Source: Arabidopsis thaliana
Taxonomy: Eukaryota > Streptophyta > Magnoliopsida > Brassicales > Brassicaceae
Assembly (NCBI RefSeq): GCF_000001735.4
Contig: NC_003075.7
Span: 1,923,001-1,987,000 of the forward strand
DNA length: 64,000 nucleotides
Direction of reading: 5' to 3'
Positions within the stretch are counted from its first letter, which is position 1. Each line of letters opens with the position of its first letter. A program made the translations under genes and the position numbers. The notes beneath the pieces were generated by a model that made no database searches, had not been told where the DNA came from, and saw only the letters and a program-made list of their open reading frames with translations. Positions 49,467 through 59,785 of this stretch are shown piece by piece.

Positions 49467-50130
49467 TGTTGTTGGTTTATAGCTCTCATTCAAATTCTGA
49501 AGTTGGTTTTGTTTAAGTCAATTGAAGATTGAAGCAGACCGGGTGTGTCTAGTTAGGAGTGTTATAACAGGTGCAAGCGAGATTGCATAAATGAACGATA
49601 AACACGACACAGATTTAACGTGGTTCACCAACACTTTCTGTTGGCTACATCCACGGGCAAAGAGACAGATTTTATTACTGGAGAATACAGAATTCAGAAT
49701 ACAGGGAGGCTAGGTTAAGAAGTGTACTTATACAAAAGAAACCCTAATTAACCCTAAACTGATTGGGCCTAAAGTCATGGGCCCAATCTATTCAAGTCAT
49801 ATCTAACAAGGAGGTTACTGATTAAATTGGAAATTGAAGAAGAGAAGTTGAAGACTCTAACTGCAGTGGAGGGTTTGACTACTTTATATATAAAGAGTAA
49901 CAGAGTTTGTTACATTCATTATCTTCTTCATCTGTTTCTTTCTATGAGTTTTCTTGTATTGTGAGAGAGAGAACTTGAGAGAATCACCATTGTTGTAAGC
50001 TCGGTTTGAGCTGTACTCTTCATCAAAGTTAGTAGATTTGCTGGATTGATTCGGCTCCGGACGTAGGCTTGATCACACCGATCTTGCTGAACCGGGTAAA
50101 CAAACCTTGTGTCTTCGTTCTTCTTCAACA
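49467..50130 (+). repeat. Copia 3' LTR, interrupted
   Basis: It starts TGTTGTTGGTTTATAGC and ends TTCTTCTTCAACA. A TATA-like TTTATATATAAAG lies at about 49882-49894 and a leader rich in CTTCTT follows. Without the nested insert the LTR is about 410 bp. The end of the LTR is only some tens of bases before the truncated TIR gene, so the LTR could supply that gene's promoter. Confidence 0.8.
49555..49813. mobile_element. Solo LTR (TG..CA, 249 bp) nested in the Copia LTR, target duplication AGGAG
   Basis: The insert 49560-49808 begins TGTTATAACAGG and ends ATATCTAACA. It is bracketed by AGGAG at 49555-49559 and 49809-49813. TG..CA ends with a 5-bp duplication and no internal domain mark a solo LTR left by recombination between two LTRs. 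Inner phrases such as TTTAACGTGGTTCACC are common in plant Copia LTRs. Confidence 0.88.
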
Positions 50131-50141
50131 GTTCTTAAATC

Positions 50142-51090
50142 TTGTGTGTGTTGAGATCGATCAAACGTAACAAAAAATTGATCATCTTCATATCTAGATT
50201 CAAACGAATCGCAGCTCAATTTCTAACACTTTCTCTGATTCGTTTCTCAAAAAAATCTCATTCCTCGCTCCATTATGGCTTGCAATTTTGGGTACTCTAT
50301 GTCTTTCCGAGCTTTAGCGTTGAAGACATCCGTCAAACATTCCTCAGCCACTTTCTCAAGGATCTTGATCGGAAGCTGATCATTGCTTTTAAAGATAACG
50401 AGATTGAGAGAAGCCAATCGCTTAATCCCGATCTTAAACGACCGATTAGAGATTCGAGAATTGCGATTGTTATCTTTTCCAAAAACTACGCTTCTTCAAG
50501 CTGGTGTTTAAATGAATTGCTGGAGATTGTTAGATGCAAAGAAGATAGCAATCGATTGGTGGTGATTCCTGTTTTCTATGGCTTGGATCCGTCTCATGTT
50601 AGGAAACAAATCGGCAATTTTGGAAAAATCTTTAAGAAGACTTGTCAAAACAGAACAGAGGATGAGATAAATCTGCGGAGGAGAGCTTTGATCGATGTAG
50701 CTAATACTCTCGGATATCATTCTACGATTTGGTATATTCCTTCTTGATTTGATTATTCATACTTGTTCTGTTTTGAGCTTGCTTTGTTTGTTGATTTGTT
50801 TTGTTTTTTGAGTTAGTAAAGCAAATATGACAAAAGAAATCACCAATGATGTTTTGGTTAAACTGAATTTAACTCCATCAAATGATATTGAGGATTTTGT
50901 TAGTATTGAAGATCATATAGCAGAGATTTGGAATCTGAGGAAGTGAGGATGGTTCGGATTTGGGGTTTTTATTTAGTCGTCTCTCTCGTCATTTCCAAGG
51001 TAGTGTCTTCATAGACGGTGCTTTTGTATCTAAGTGTAGGAAGGATTACCCTAAAGCCAAACCAGATGACTATAACATGAAGTTGCATTT
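50142..51090 (+). pseudogene. TIR-NBS disease-resistance gene fragment
   Basis: The TIR domain is nearly complete: VFPSFSVEDIRQTFLSHFL, then RLVVIPVFYGLDPSHVRKQI. The SSWCLNELLE segment keeps the Glu that is catalytic in TIR NADases. After a short intron-like break, NB-ARC linker sequence follows: EITNDVLVKLNLTPSNDIED at about 50830-50900, then VFIDGAFVSKCRKDYPKAKP at 51008-51065. It then ends abruptly at a CACTA terminus. Near 50275 the family-like ATG is out of frame with the TIR domain. A longer frame from 50142 reads into it through LTR-adjacent sequence. The closest relatives I recall are RPP4/RPP5-class TNL genes and AT4G04110. The P-loop and LRRs are missing. Confidence 0.78.
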
Positions 51091-51640
51091 GCTACAAGAA
51101 AACAGCTCGTCAACGACTATAATTATAGTCGCTTTTATAGTCGTTATTTTGGATTTTATGACTATTTGGCGACTAATGTAAGTAGTTGTAAATCAGTAAT
51201 CACTAGAATGAGTAGTCGGTAACTTAGTCCATAAAATGGCGACTAATTGCCGACTATGCCTAATGTTGAAAGTTTGGCGTTGAATAGTCATTATTTAATC
51301 GTCAAATTTAATGACCATTTTACGACTAATTTTCGATAAACTCAGTTGATCATATGTTTTGGTAAACGTAGTCGTACATTAGTGGGTAAAATTTAATGAC
51401 CGTTTTACGACTAATTTACAATTATCTCTATTGAATATTCTGTTTGCTAAACACAGTCGTGTATTAGTCGGCAAATGTTTAATGACTAAGTTACGACTAA
51501 TGTTTAACGACTAACAAGCGACTAAGTAAAAAGTTAGTGTAAATAATTGTAGACGTCACATAGTCGTTAAATTAGTGAACTATTTTTTTTATTGTCTAAC
51601 TATATTGTTACGACTATATTGAAACTGAGACAGAACTTAA
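51091..51640. mobile_element. CACTA end fragment with TAGTCG subterminal array
   Basis: It begins CTACAAGAAAACAGC, the same terminus as the element at 43043. About 500 bp of CGACTA/TAGTCG-rich DNA follow, including an inverted AGTCGTTGACGAG-like context and ACGACTATAATTATAGTCG near 51115. There is no right terminus and no gene. It truncates the TIR-NBS gene. Confidence 0.8.
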
Positions 51641-51920
51641 ACCAAATGCAAAAAAAAATTACAATGCAAAAATATTTGAAACCCAAACCAAACAACATTA
51701 AGTACTTTGTTCATTACAAAATGCAAGAGAAGTTGAAACATACATAGAGTTTAAGTTCAGAAAAGAGTTAAGAGATATGCAACCGAACTTAGTGACATAG
51801 AGTTTTAAGTTCAAGAAAGAGTTAAGACATCACAACCTATGAAGCAAATGGAGATGGAGTTGTAGTACAAACTTAATTCGTACGTTTACCAAATCCCCAA
51901 ATCACATTAGGTTATAAACA
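51641..51920. other. AT-rich spacer
   Basis: 280 bp containing two similar phrases, ACATAGAGTTTAAGTTCAG (51743) and ACATAGAGTTTTAAGTTC (51796), about 53 bp apart. No gene is visible. Confidence 0.5.
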
Positions 51921-52230
51921 TTTGGGTTGCAATGGCAACACATATAGCAACAAACAGGTTTTCGTAGATGGATTTAGGAAACTCTTTGAAACACAACAAT
52001 GGCAAGCGGATGTACGGCTCAAGGCAGGAGCAGTGATGAGAGTACATACAACTGTCCCCACCCACACTTGTTCTGGTCTTCTCTACTTCTTTCTCTTCTC
52101 TCTTACTATTGTAAAGGCTAAAAGCCTAAACAATTTAGCAATGGATTTGAGAGTAAAATGCTTTTTATCGTTAGTGGTATTTAATGGAAATTTGAATAGG
52201 CACCCAAAGTCTTTTAAAAGGTGTTGAAAT
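51921..52230 (+). pseudogene. BTB gene relic (first duplicate)
   Basis: From about 51940 to 52035 the sequence encodes a decayed copy of the BTB gene start: SNKQVFVDGFRKLFETQQWQ, then ADVRLKAGA. Compare the intact gene's NKGFFYDEFLKVLKEQQ and DVRL. The rest of the BTB domain is missing. At about 52080-52230 the DNA changes to sequence related to 41560-41640, upstream of the intact BTB gene. This is one of two 5'-end duplicates lying in tandem. Confidence 0.65.
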
Positions 52231-52299
52231 CAGACGATCGAGTTCAATGCTTATGTAAACCTAAAGAGATAATTACTCTCTTTGAGATGAAACATGATA

Positions 52300-52543
52300 A
52301 TTAGTCCTTTTTTCCCACTTTGCTAATACTTATGTTTTGTTTAATATAATTATCAATAGAAGAGAGATAATAATTTAAGAATTTTCGTATATTGATTTAT
52401 GTCTCATTTTATTTCCAAAAACGTCTTGGAAAACGAAAGTAAAAGTAAAGAGTAATTTTGACCGTCTATGCTCTCTCTATATATGTATAAGCTACATTCG
52501 TTTTCTACATTAGAACCAACTAACCAAGTTATACGATATAGCT
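52300..52543 (+). promoter_or_regulatory. Duplicated BTB-type promoter driving the fusion ORF
   Basis: This segment is similar to the DNA 5' of the intact BTB gene. Both share the phrase TCTCTCTATATATAT before the start, the AAGTTATA leader context and the ATAGCTATGGGGACACAAAC start region. The TATA-like TCTCTCTATATATG lies at about 52471-52484, about 60 bp before the ATG. Confidence 0.6.
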
Positions 52544-53947
52544 ATGGGGACACAAACAAACAAATATATTTTCTTTGATAGATTACTGAAGGTTATAAAA
52601 GAACAACCAGCCGATGTACGGCTAGAGGCATGGGACAGTGATAAGGATGCAGCTATCATGCAGCCGACAAATATGAGATTCCTTGACAACGACTTACGCT
52701 CTCTCACCCTTGGCGACCTGTCTGTGCATGATTATTGCCAGAAGCTCAAGACACTCTCCGATCTCCTCGCCAACGTTGACTCTCCTGTCTCTGATCGTGT
52801 CGTCGTTACGCATATGCTCAATGGACTTTCTGAAAAGTTTGACAACATCATCAACATCATCAAGCATCGCCAACCGTTCCCATCTTTCTCTGTTGCCCGA
52901 TCCATGCTCATTGAGGAAGAACGTCGTCTCTCCAAGCAGGTCAAAACAGGATCCTCTCACTCAGCCAACTCATCGTCTCCCAATGTGCTCTATGTAACGT
53001 CTAATGGAAATCAAAACTCCATGTCTCGCGACAACAATCACAACACTTATCGTGACAACAACAACACCGGCTACCGCGACAACAACCACAACAACTACAA
53101 TGGGCACAACAACAATGGTAGAGGTCGTGGACGTGGACGTGGCGGTACCGGCAGTAACGGCAGAGGTCGTGGACGCCAAAACTGGCAATGGAATCCTCGC
53201 AATTGGCAGACACAACAACCATGGCTCTCAACACCAACCCCATATCCACACTGGCCACAACAAAACTGGATGCAAAGACCACCGATGGCATACTTGACAG
53301 CCACGAACCCAGCAGCAGGGCTCCTTGGTTCTTCTCCACAAGCAGCTATGGTTGGTTCGACTAATCAATTGACGCAAATTCCTGCAAACCTTGCTGCAGC
53401 TTTTGGGACTACAACTATGCCAGATCCTACAGATGCAAGTTGGTACATGGACACGGGCGCGACAACTCACCTCACCGCGCAGCCAGGTACCCTCCATTCC
53501 CTTTTTAATTCGAGCTCATCCCCATCGGTTGTCGTCGGTAATGGATCTTCTGTTCCAACTAAAGCCATCGGTTATTCATTTTTGCCTTCTAAAATACGAC
53601 CTCTCCATCTTCATAATGTGCTTGTTTGTCCTTCTATAATCAAAAATCTCGTTTCTGTACGTCAATTTACTAAAGATAATTATGTATCTGTGGAATTTGA
53701 TCCATTTGGTTTTTCTATTAAGGATTTCAATACTTGGACGAATCTTCTCCGATGTAACAGTGATGGTCCTCTCTACTCCATCACGTCGCCACCATTATCA
53801 TCATCATCATCGTCATCACCTCCACAAGTCATGGTAGCAACGGTTCCCGATTCTTCATTGTGGCACCGTCGTCTTGGCCATTTGGGAAACACAACTCTTC
53901 AATCTCTTATTTCTTCTCGCTTAATTAAGAGTTTGTTTGCCAACTAG
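52544..53947 (+). CDS. BTB::Copia fusion ORF (gag, protease, pre-integrase)
   Basis: 467 codons with no stop. Residues 1-38 (MGTQTNKYIFF...DKDAAI) are the BTB gene's first exon. After 52657 the frame continues into Copia gag: LRSLTLGDLSVHDYCQKLKT, the UBN2-type capsid helices and HMLNGLSEKFDNI. Then come an Asn-rich stretch and an RGRGRGRGGTG nucleic-acid-binding block. The aspartic protease motif WYMDTGATTHLTA is at residues 303-315, and the GAG-pre-integrase motif SLWHRRLGHLGNTTLQSLI is near 440-458. There is no zinc knuckle, LTR, integrase core or RT. The fusion could make a capsid-like protein under a host promoter, or be a chance junction that is never expressed. Confidence 0.8.
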   Translation: MGTQTNKYIFFDRLLKVIKEQPADVRLEAWDSDKDAAIMQPTNMRFLDNDLRSLTLGDLSVHDYCQKLKTLSDLLANVDSPVSDRVVVTHMLNGLSEKFDNIINIIKHRQPFPSFSVARSMLIEEERRLSKQVKTGSSHSANSSSPNVLYVTSNGNQNSMSRDNNHNTYRDNNNTGYRDNNHNNYNGHNNNGRGRGRGRGGTGSNGRGRGRQNWQWNPRNWQTQQPWLSTPTPYPHWPQQNWMQRPPMAYLTATNPAAGLLGSSPQAAMVGSTNQLTQIPANLAAAFGTTTMPDPTDASWYMDTGATTHLTAQPGTLHSLFNSSSSPSVVVGNGSSVPTKAIGYSFLPSKIRPLHLHNVLVCPSIIKNLVSVRQFTKDNYVSVEFDPFGFSIKDFNTWTNLLRCNSDGPLYSITSPPLSSSSSSSPPQVMVATVPDSSLWHRRLGHLGNTTLQSLISSRLIKSLFAN

Positions 53948-54182
53948 TACGTTTACAGAACATAATTATGAAACTAGTACACTTACTATTTACAATATGA
54001 AATGTACTACAGGTGGTTATTGTTGGCTTTTTTGTTACCCCGGTTCTGACACTACGATTTCCATGTAATTACAGAGTTGCCAGTGAAACCAAAAAAAAGA
54101 GGTTTCTTCTCGACTCTTCATATTTCTGGTTTCTTAAGGAAGTTGAGAGAAGTTGGTTTCTGTATTATGAAGAATATCTGCA
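53948..54182. other. Spacer between the fusion ORF and the DUF1985-Ulp1 gene
   Basis: About 235 bp. A direct repeat with ACTAGTACGTTTACAG (53944) and ACTAGTACACTTAC (53974) follows the stop. The second half is a probable leader of the next gene (AGAGAAGTTGGTTTC). No gene is visible. Confidence 0.45.
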
Positions 54183-57100
54183 ATGACGAAGAAGAAGTCG
54201 AGTAAATCGAAGACAATAAGCCCTCCAGTGGTAATGAAACAAGAACCCAAGCGGCGAAACTCCAGAGCAGATGCACAGAGAGGTAAGTCGTTATACTGAT
54301 GACGGTTCCTCAAGCAATTTTCGGGATAATTTATGGGTTAATAGGGGTTCATAATTAGGTTTCTGGGTTATTTGTAGATACGCATGCAAAATCTCCGGCT
54401 AAATCTCCAGCGAGTGCTCGAGGGTTAAGAGACGAGTCTCCAATTTCACCAGCGCCGGCGAAAATTCCGGCAAAATCTGGAGGATTAAGAAACGAATCTA
54501 AACAAGGTAAACAAACTCTTATTTGTTGTCCCTTGCCGGTGAATTTGATGAATCCGACTCTATCATCACCGAACATTTTTTTTGATTTGGTTTTTTTCTG
54601 AGATGAATAATAGGAGATGAGAGATGCAGAGATAGTGAATTTACAAACCCGAGCCTCCCTTGCCGTTTGCTGCATCCATCGGAGTTCCCGGATGGGGGAC
54701 GCCTTAACATACACTCAAAGCCGGAGTATTTGGGAACTCTGGTGGAATTACTAGAGGGTTCAGAGGCGTGGGATGAGCTTATTGCGTCCCAATTCAAAAA
54801 ATTGTTTGAACTTCCAGTTGCTAGGTGTCATCACTCTGCAAAACTCATTCATGGGATGCTTACAAGACAGCTTCTAACGAAGAACAAACATGAATTGTGG
54901 ACAGTGTATGGAGGGTTCCCACTCCGGTTCTCTATACGAGAATTCCAAATGACCACAGGGCTGATTTGTGATAAGCTTCCATCTGAATCTAAGGTAGAAG
55001 ATTACCACGACCCAGCATACCTGTCTGTTTGGAACCGGCTGTTTGGTGCGAAAAGTATAGTCACGGTAATGGATGTGATAGATATGCTAAGGGGGGATGC
55101 TAAAGCGGAGACTCGGAAGCGATTCTCAACATGGAAGAAGCTGAGTCTTGCATTGGTAGTGCTGATTGATGGGTTGTTGTATGCAGCAATAGGAAACAAC
55201 ATCGGGTTACACGAGACTTTGTAGAAATGCTGCATGATATAGAATTCTTCTTGTCTTACCCATGGGGGCGAGTTTCTTTTGAATCAACAATGGAACGGTT
55301 TGGCCCTTCTGCTGGAGAAGAAGATCCAATTGCGGAGCTGAAGGCCCGGCTGTCTCAGAAAAGCAGTGTCTGTTATGGGTTCCCTCTTGCACTCCAGCTC
55401 CTGGTACTCAAGTCCGTTCCTGCCCTATGCAGTAGGATAAAAGACACTGTTGACTTCAGAAATTTTATCCAAAAGCTTTTTGTTGACCTTGGTCGCACAA
55501 TTCTTCTGCGGGAATCAGATGTTCTTGACGCTGAGCAAACTGCTAATGTAAGTAATGTTGACTATTGGCTTTTATTCTAACATTATAGCGACTGTTTTGA
55601 ACTTATTGATTTAGGGAATTGTACAGAACACCTTAAATCCAAAAGATGCATCAATAGTAAGCTAATGTGCTTTTCTTTTAATCATGTAGCTGTCTGTGGA
55701 ATATACACTATATCAGTCAGAAACTGTGAAGGGGGATCTGTCGTGGCCGGATGAAAAAGAGGATGAAGGGGTGGAGTTGATAATCTCTCTGATCAAGCAG
55801 AAGCACCACTTCAAGGCTGAAACATGGCCCATACACAGCATACAATGCTCTTCCAAAGATGCTCCAGCAGCAGACGCCGAGTATGTTGGCGTAGCGCTTG
55901 ATACTGATGATGTAGAGTTCGTAGGGACACGAACTGTTGGGCCAGAAGACAAATGTGAACCAAGTAAAGCTGTGAAACGGGCAAAGAAAGAATACTACCC
56001 CATCCGTCGCAAGCCTTTCACGCGTTCAAGTAAGAAAGAAGGATTGAATGTTGAACCCCTGCCTACTCAGGATAAAGCTGCTACACCCGTTGGAAAGACT
56101 GTCCATAAAAAGACAGCAAAGCAAGATGCAACGCTGATCAAGCAAGCTCCTCTTCTCAGTTTGTTACTCATGGTGAATTGGCTGAATGAAGAAATGGTTT
56201 ACTCAACAACTTGAAGACCTCCGCTACAACATAAGTAAGGATCTTTTGAAAAATTTGAAGGAGAAGGCCACCGAAACTGCTGCAGGGGCTCCTGAGACCC
56301 CTAAATCGAAAAGCAAGAAGAAGAAGGAGACAAAGCAACCTGTTACACGGAAAAGGAAAAGAGAGGAGGTTACTTCTTTATCTTCTGGAAGCTCATCCTC
56401 GGGGCTGAACCATGGACCAGCTGTGGACACTGACATAGGTGTAGATGGTGGAGGAACTGTAAATCTAGAAGGCTCTGTTGATCCATGGGAACTTTATGGA
56501 TCAACAAAAAATATTTCAGAGGTAATACTTACATATACGAAAGCAAAACATGGTTTTATGTAGATTTTTGCTTATTTAATTATGCAATTCTCCATGATGA
56601 TACTTTTATGTTGGGACTTTATAGAAGATAGCTACAGAGATCCTTACATCTCCCCTTCTAAAAGACGGGCTAAATGAGGAAGAATGAGAAACAGCCCAGA
56701 ATGAAAAATGTGCAGAGGTATTAATTTCGCGAGCACATGTTGCTGCTTGTGTGTTAACCATAAAGCTAACCCTTTTGGTTTATTGTTATTGCATAACTTT
56801 TTTTTTTTTTTTGTAAGCCACAAGAAATGGGAAGAGAGAGCCCTACTTCGCCAGTGCCAACCGCCACGCAAGACAAGCCTATGGACACCAAGCCAATAAA
56901 GACTATGGAAGAACCATTGGATTTGGGAAATCGAGCTGGGTCGCCAAGGCAAACACCTTGTTCACCAGTAACACCTATTGCTCAGGTCTAGATTGCGAGT
57001 AATAAATTACATACACAATCTGAGATACAAATATTTTACCTAGCTTGTATGTTTTGATCCCAGGTTATACCCGACTCTTCTATTGTTGCTGTTTCACCTG

Positions 57101-58190
57101 CTTATTTTGAGAAGGAGAGAACCAATATACGCCAGCCAGTGCCGGGTAAGCGTGTTCCAATACGTTCTTGCTTCCTCGACACAACTAAGTATAGCGTAGA
57201 TCCTAGGATCAGTGCTCTGTTTAAGAGCAGAACCAAGGAACCTGCATACACACCTCTCCCAAAGTTGGATGATGGAGAGTTCCAGACATTTAAAAGGCTG
57301 CTTGAAGATGATCCACAGAGGTTTGATCCTTGTTAATCTCAGTTTTATTAGAAAAAGACACAATGTTTTTTAAATCTAACATCCAAGCTAAACAGCGAGT
57401 ACACTATCTGCACTGGGCACACAGTGACTAACAACCACTTCTTGGACATTGCAACGAAGGAGACATGGGTAAACACTGAGGTATTATGAGCAAAAACTAA
57501 TAATATTTCATGCGTTCGTAGCTAAAATGGGTTTGGTGACATGACTTACTCTATTATGAGTTGCAGCATATGCAGCTAATTACAGGAATGCTGATGAAAC
57601 GCCGGGGTAAAGCATACAGTCAAAGAAGGGTGGCAATCATTGATACATGGTTTGCAATGCTTCTGTCCACACACTATGAAGATTTCCAGAAATGCGAGGA
57701 CAAGGCAAAGTACGAATGGGGGAAAACAATCAAGGGATACATAACAGGGAAGTCGACTGGGATACACATGAAATCGGAATTCCTGAAACATGTTGATGTT
57801 GTCTACGTTCCAATGAACTGGGGGTGCTCTCACTGGGTTGGATTGGTGATAAACTTGAAGCAACAAAGCATAGATGTTCTAGACTCGTTCATCTCCCCAA
57901 CTCCAGAAGAAGCAGTCGAATTCCAAATGACCCCAATCGTCAGTAGCTGCCCAACTCTCACCACTGAGATGACGACTGAGCCTTTCAGCTGTACACGGGT
58001 AACAGGACTGTACGACAACAAAGGCGATGGAGACTGTGGGCCTGTGGCATGCAAGTTCCTTGAAATGCATGCTCATGGAATGGATTACACTGACATGACG
58101 GCTCTAACGGATGAAGTGGTGATTAGGATTCAGAAGGTTTATGCGATGGATACATATGCTGCTTTTGTTGAATGGGAGGACGAGTACTAG
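54183..58190 (+). pseudogene. DUF1985-Ulp1 protease gene of a VANDAL-like MULE, frame-broken
   Basis: The start ATG (54183) opens a basic leader, MTKKKSSKSKTISPPV. The DUF1985 domain is at 54667-55580: LIHGMLTRQLLTKNKHELWT, GGFPLRFSIREFQMTTG, then LSLALVVLIDGLLYAAIGNN. One base is lost near 55201, so VTRDFVEMLHDIEFFLSYPW continues in another frame. Further frame changes lie near 56160 and 56200. A Lys-rich middle region follows. The C-terminal exon (57561-58190) is a C48/Ulp1 domain with the SHW His, LDS Asp and GDCGP Cys present. Ulp1 proteases cleave SUMO from targets. In plant MULEs these captured domains may serve the transposon. DUF1985 proteins of VANDAL elements include anti-silencing factors. 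Confidence 0.82.
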
Positions 58191-58379
58191 TTATTTGTTC
58201 CTAAACTTAGAGTTTGGGTGTTTCTAAACTTATTCGGGGCTTATGACTTAAGACTTATATTTAGGACTTGAGATCGAAGTATGCATTTGTATATTTATTA
58301 GATTTGAACTTATGCTTATGACTTAAAAAATCGAAAGAATGTTTTTTGTATATTATTTGATGTCAAAGAATTAATATGA

Positions 58380-59010
58380 CTTATAACTTATTATTTTGTA
58401 TATACCCACGGTGTACAGATTGCTTCTGTACACCGTGTAAGGTGTACGGATTGTTTTCTGTACAGCATACATAGTGTACTATAAGAATAGCATACATAGT
58501 GTACTATAAGAACAGTGTACGAATGGGTATTTGTACAGCATACATATTATTTGAATTAATTATTAAAGAACTAATTATTGTTTGAATTAATTATTAAAGA
58601 ACTAATTATTGTGGCGTACTGGAAGAGAACATATATTGTTTGAATTAATTATTAAAGAACTAATTATTGTTTTTTAAGAACTTAGTTGTTGATATTTAAT
58701 GTGTCTGAACGGCAGATGCGGTGTACACATTGGAGACTGTACATATATTAAGATGTACAGATTGTTCTGTAGATCGTCTGTGGTGTACGGATTGTTATCT
58801 GTACAGTGAATTGGGTGTACGGCTATTATCTGTACAGTGAATTGGGTGTACGGACTGTTATGATTCATCTACATAGGTTATTGTTGGCTTGTGATTTTAC
58901 ATATGGTTTCTGTATCGTATATAAAGCATACGGATTTGTTCTTATATTTCAATGTACAGATTTGTTCTGTACAGCGCCTGTGGTGTACGGATGTTTCATT
59001 AGTACAATAG
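58380..59010. repeat. TGTAC-motif array, left arm
   Basis: About fifteen copies of GTGTACGGATTGTT or TGTACAGATTG-type words, mixed with CTGTACAG, lie between the Ulp1 gene and the F-box-like gene. Other direct repeats are embedded. GCATACATAGTGTACTATAA occurs twice (58466-58510). A 32-bp phrase starting TTTGAATTAATTATTAAAGA occurs three times (58552-58670). TCTGTACAGTGAATTGGGTG occurs twice. Motifs read toward the F-box-like gene on the plus strand as GTGTACRGAT. Confidence 0.9.
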
Positions 59011-59143
59011 TCCAGATAGGTTTAGGTTAAAGTATGAAAGTTAGTTTTGTTTTTGTTTCCTATAAATATGTCCTTAGTGGTTCGTTTACTCATCCACACC
59101 TCATTTTCTTTGCTCCTTTTTAACTTCATAAACCTCAAAAGTA

Positions 59144-59785
59144 ATGTCTTTATAAGATTTACTAGATGATATCTTCCATATTATTGTGAAGAAGCTGGGA
59201 GATGATGACGCATATTACCTAGCTCCGGTGATACTCACAAACAAACGAGGAAGGGACATTGCACTCTCGAGGGACATTGTAAAGTCAGCAAATCTAACTG
59301 CTTTCTGTCTCGAGCCACCGAAAATATATCCTGGTGGTGTAGCTAGAAGCTTCTTTACACGTCAGGCTCTTTATTATGAAGCTTTGCGTTTAGTGACCCG
59401 TGAAAGGGATATACAAGGTTCCCTTGCTTTGCTAAATGAACTAGTTCCTGAAGATGAATCGGCGACTGTGGCCTATGCCATGTTCCAAATGTGTGCTGAA
59501 AGGGGTGATCTAGCCGGGGCTACATTCGACATGATATTCGAGAGCTTAGGTGATAGGCTTTTGTTTAATATTTACTCTGAAGATTTGGAAGCAGAATGTG
59601 AAGGTTTGATTGACACACTATTGGCGTATGAACCAGCTAATGAAGATACCTTCGGTCCAATCTGGGAGTTTGCTTACTCTAAGAGAATAAATGTACCAGA
59701 CTGTGCTTATTGGCATGAAGGCGAACATTACTGTGAAGGATGTTACATCTTCAATGCAGCACTTCGAATTTGTGAAATTCTGTAG
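59144..59785 (+). pseudogene. F-box-like helical-repeat protein, copy A
   Basis: The frame resembles the small Arabidopsis F-box proteins of the At1g67623/At2g35280 type: an F-box-like start (DDIFHIIVKKLGDDDAYYLA), then helical repeats (FFTRQALYYEALRLVTRERD, LLNELVPEDESATVAYAMFQ). It ends in a Cys-rich tail (DCAYWHEGEHYCEGCYIF). The natural ATG at 59144 is followed by TAA at codon 4 (59153-59155). Translation could only restart at 59186 and would lose the front of the F-box. It points toward its paralog at 61182-61855 and has the TGTAC array as its promoter. Confidence 0.65.

Larger units (their letters stand above)
47646..50130 (+). mobile_element. 5'-truncated Ty1/copia retrotransposon with 3' LTR
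   Basis: Only the part from the integrase/RT linker to the 3' LTR remains. The polypurine tract AAGGTGGAG (about 49458-49466) precedes an LTR running from TGTTGTTGG (49467) to CTTCAACA (50130). That LTR is split by a nested 249-bp insert. There is no 5' LTR, gag, protease or integrase. The 5' side abuts CACTA sequence. Confidence 0.85.

Noticed and set aside
53001..53339. Cys/Val-rich frames on the minus strand over the fusion ORF
   Set aside because: They are shadows of the Asn/Gly/Arg-rich coding repeat on the plus strand.
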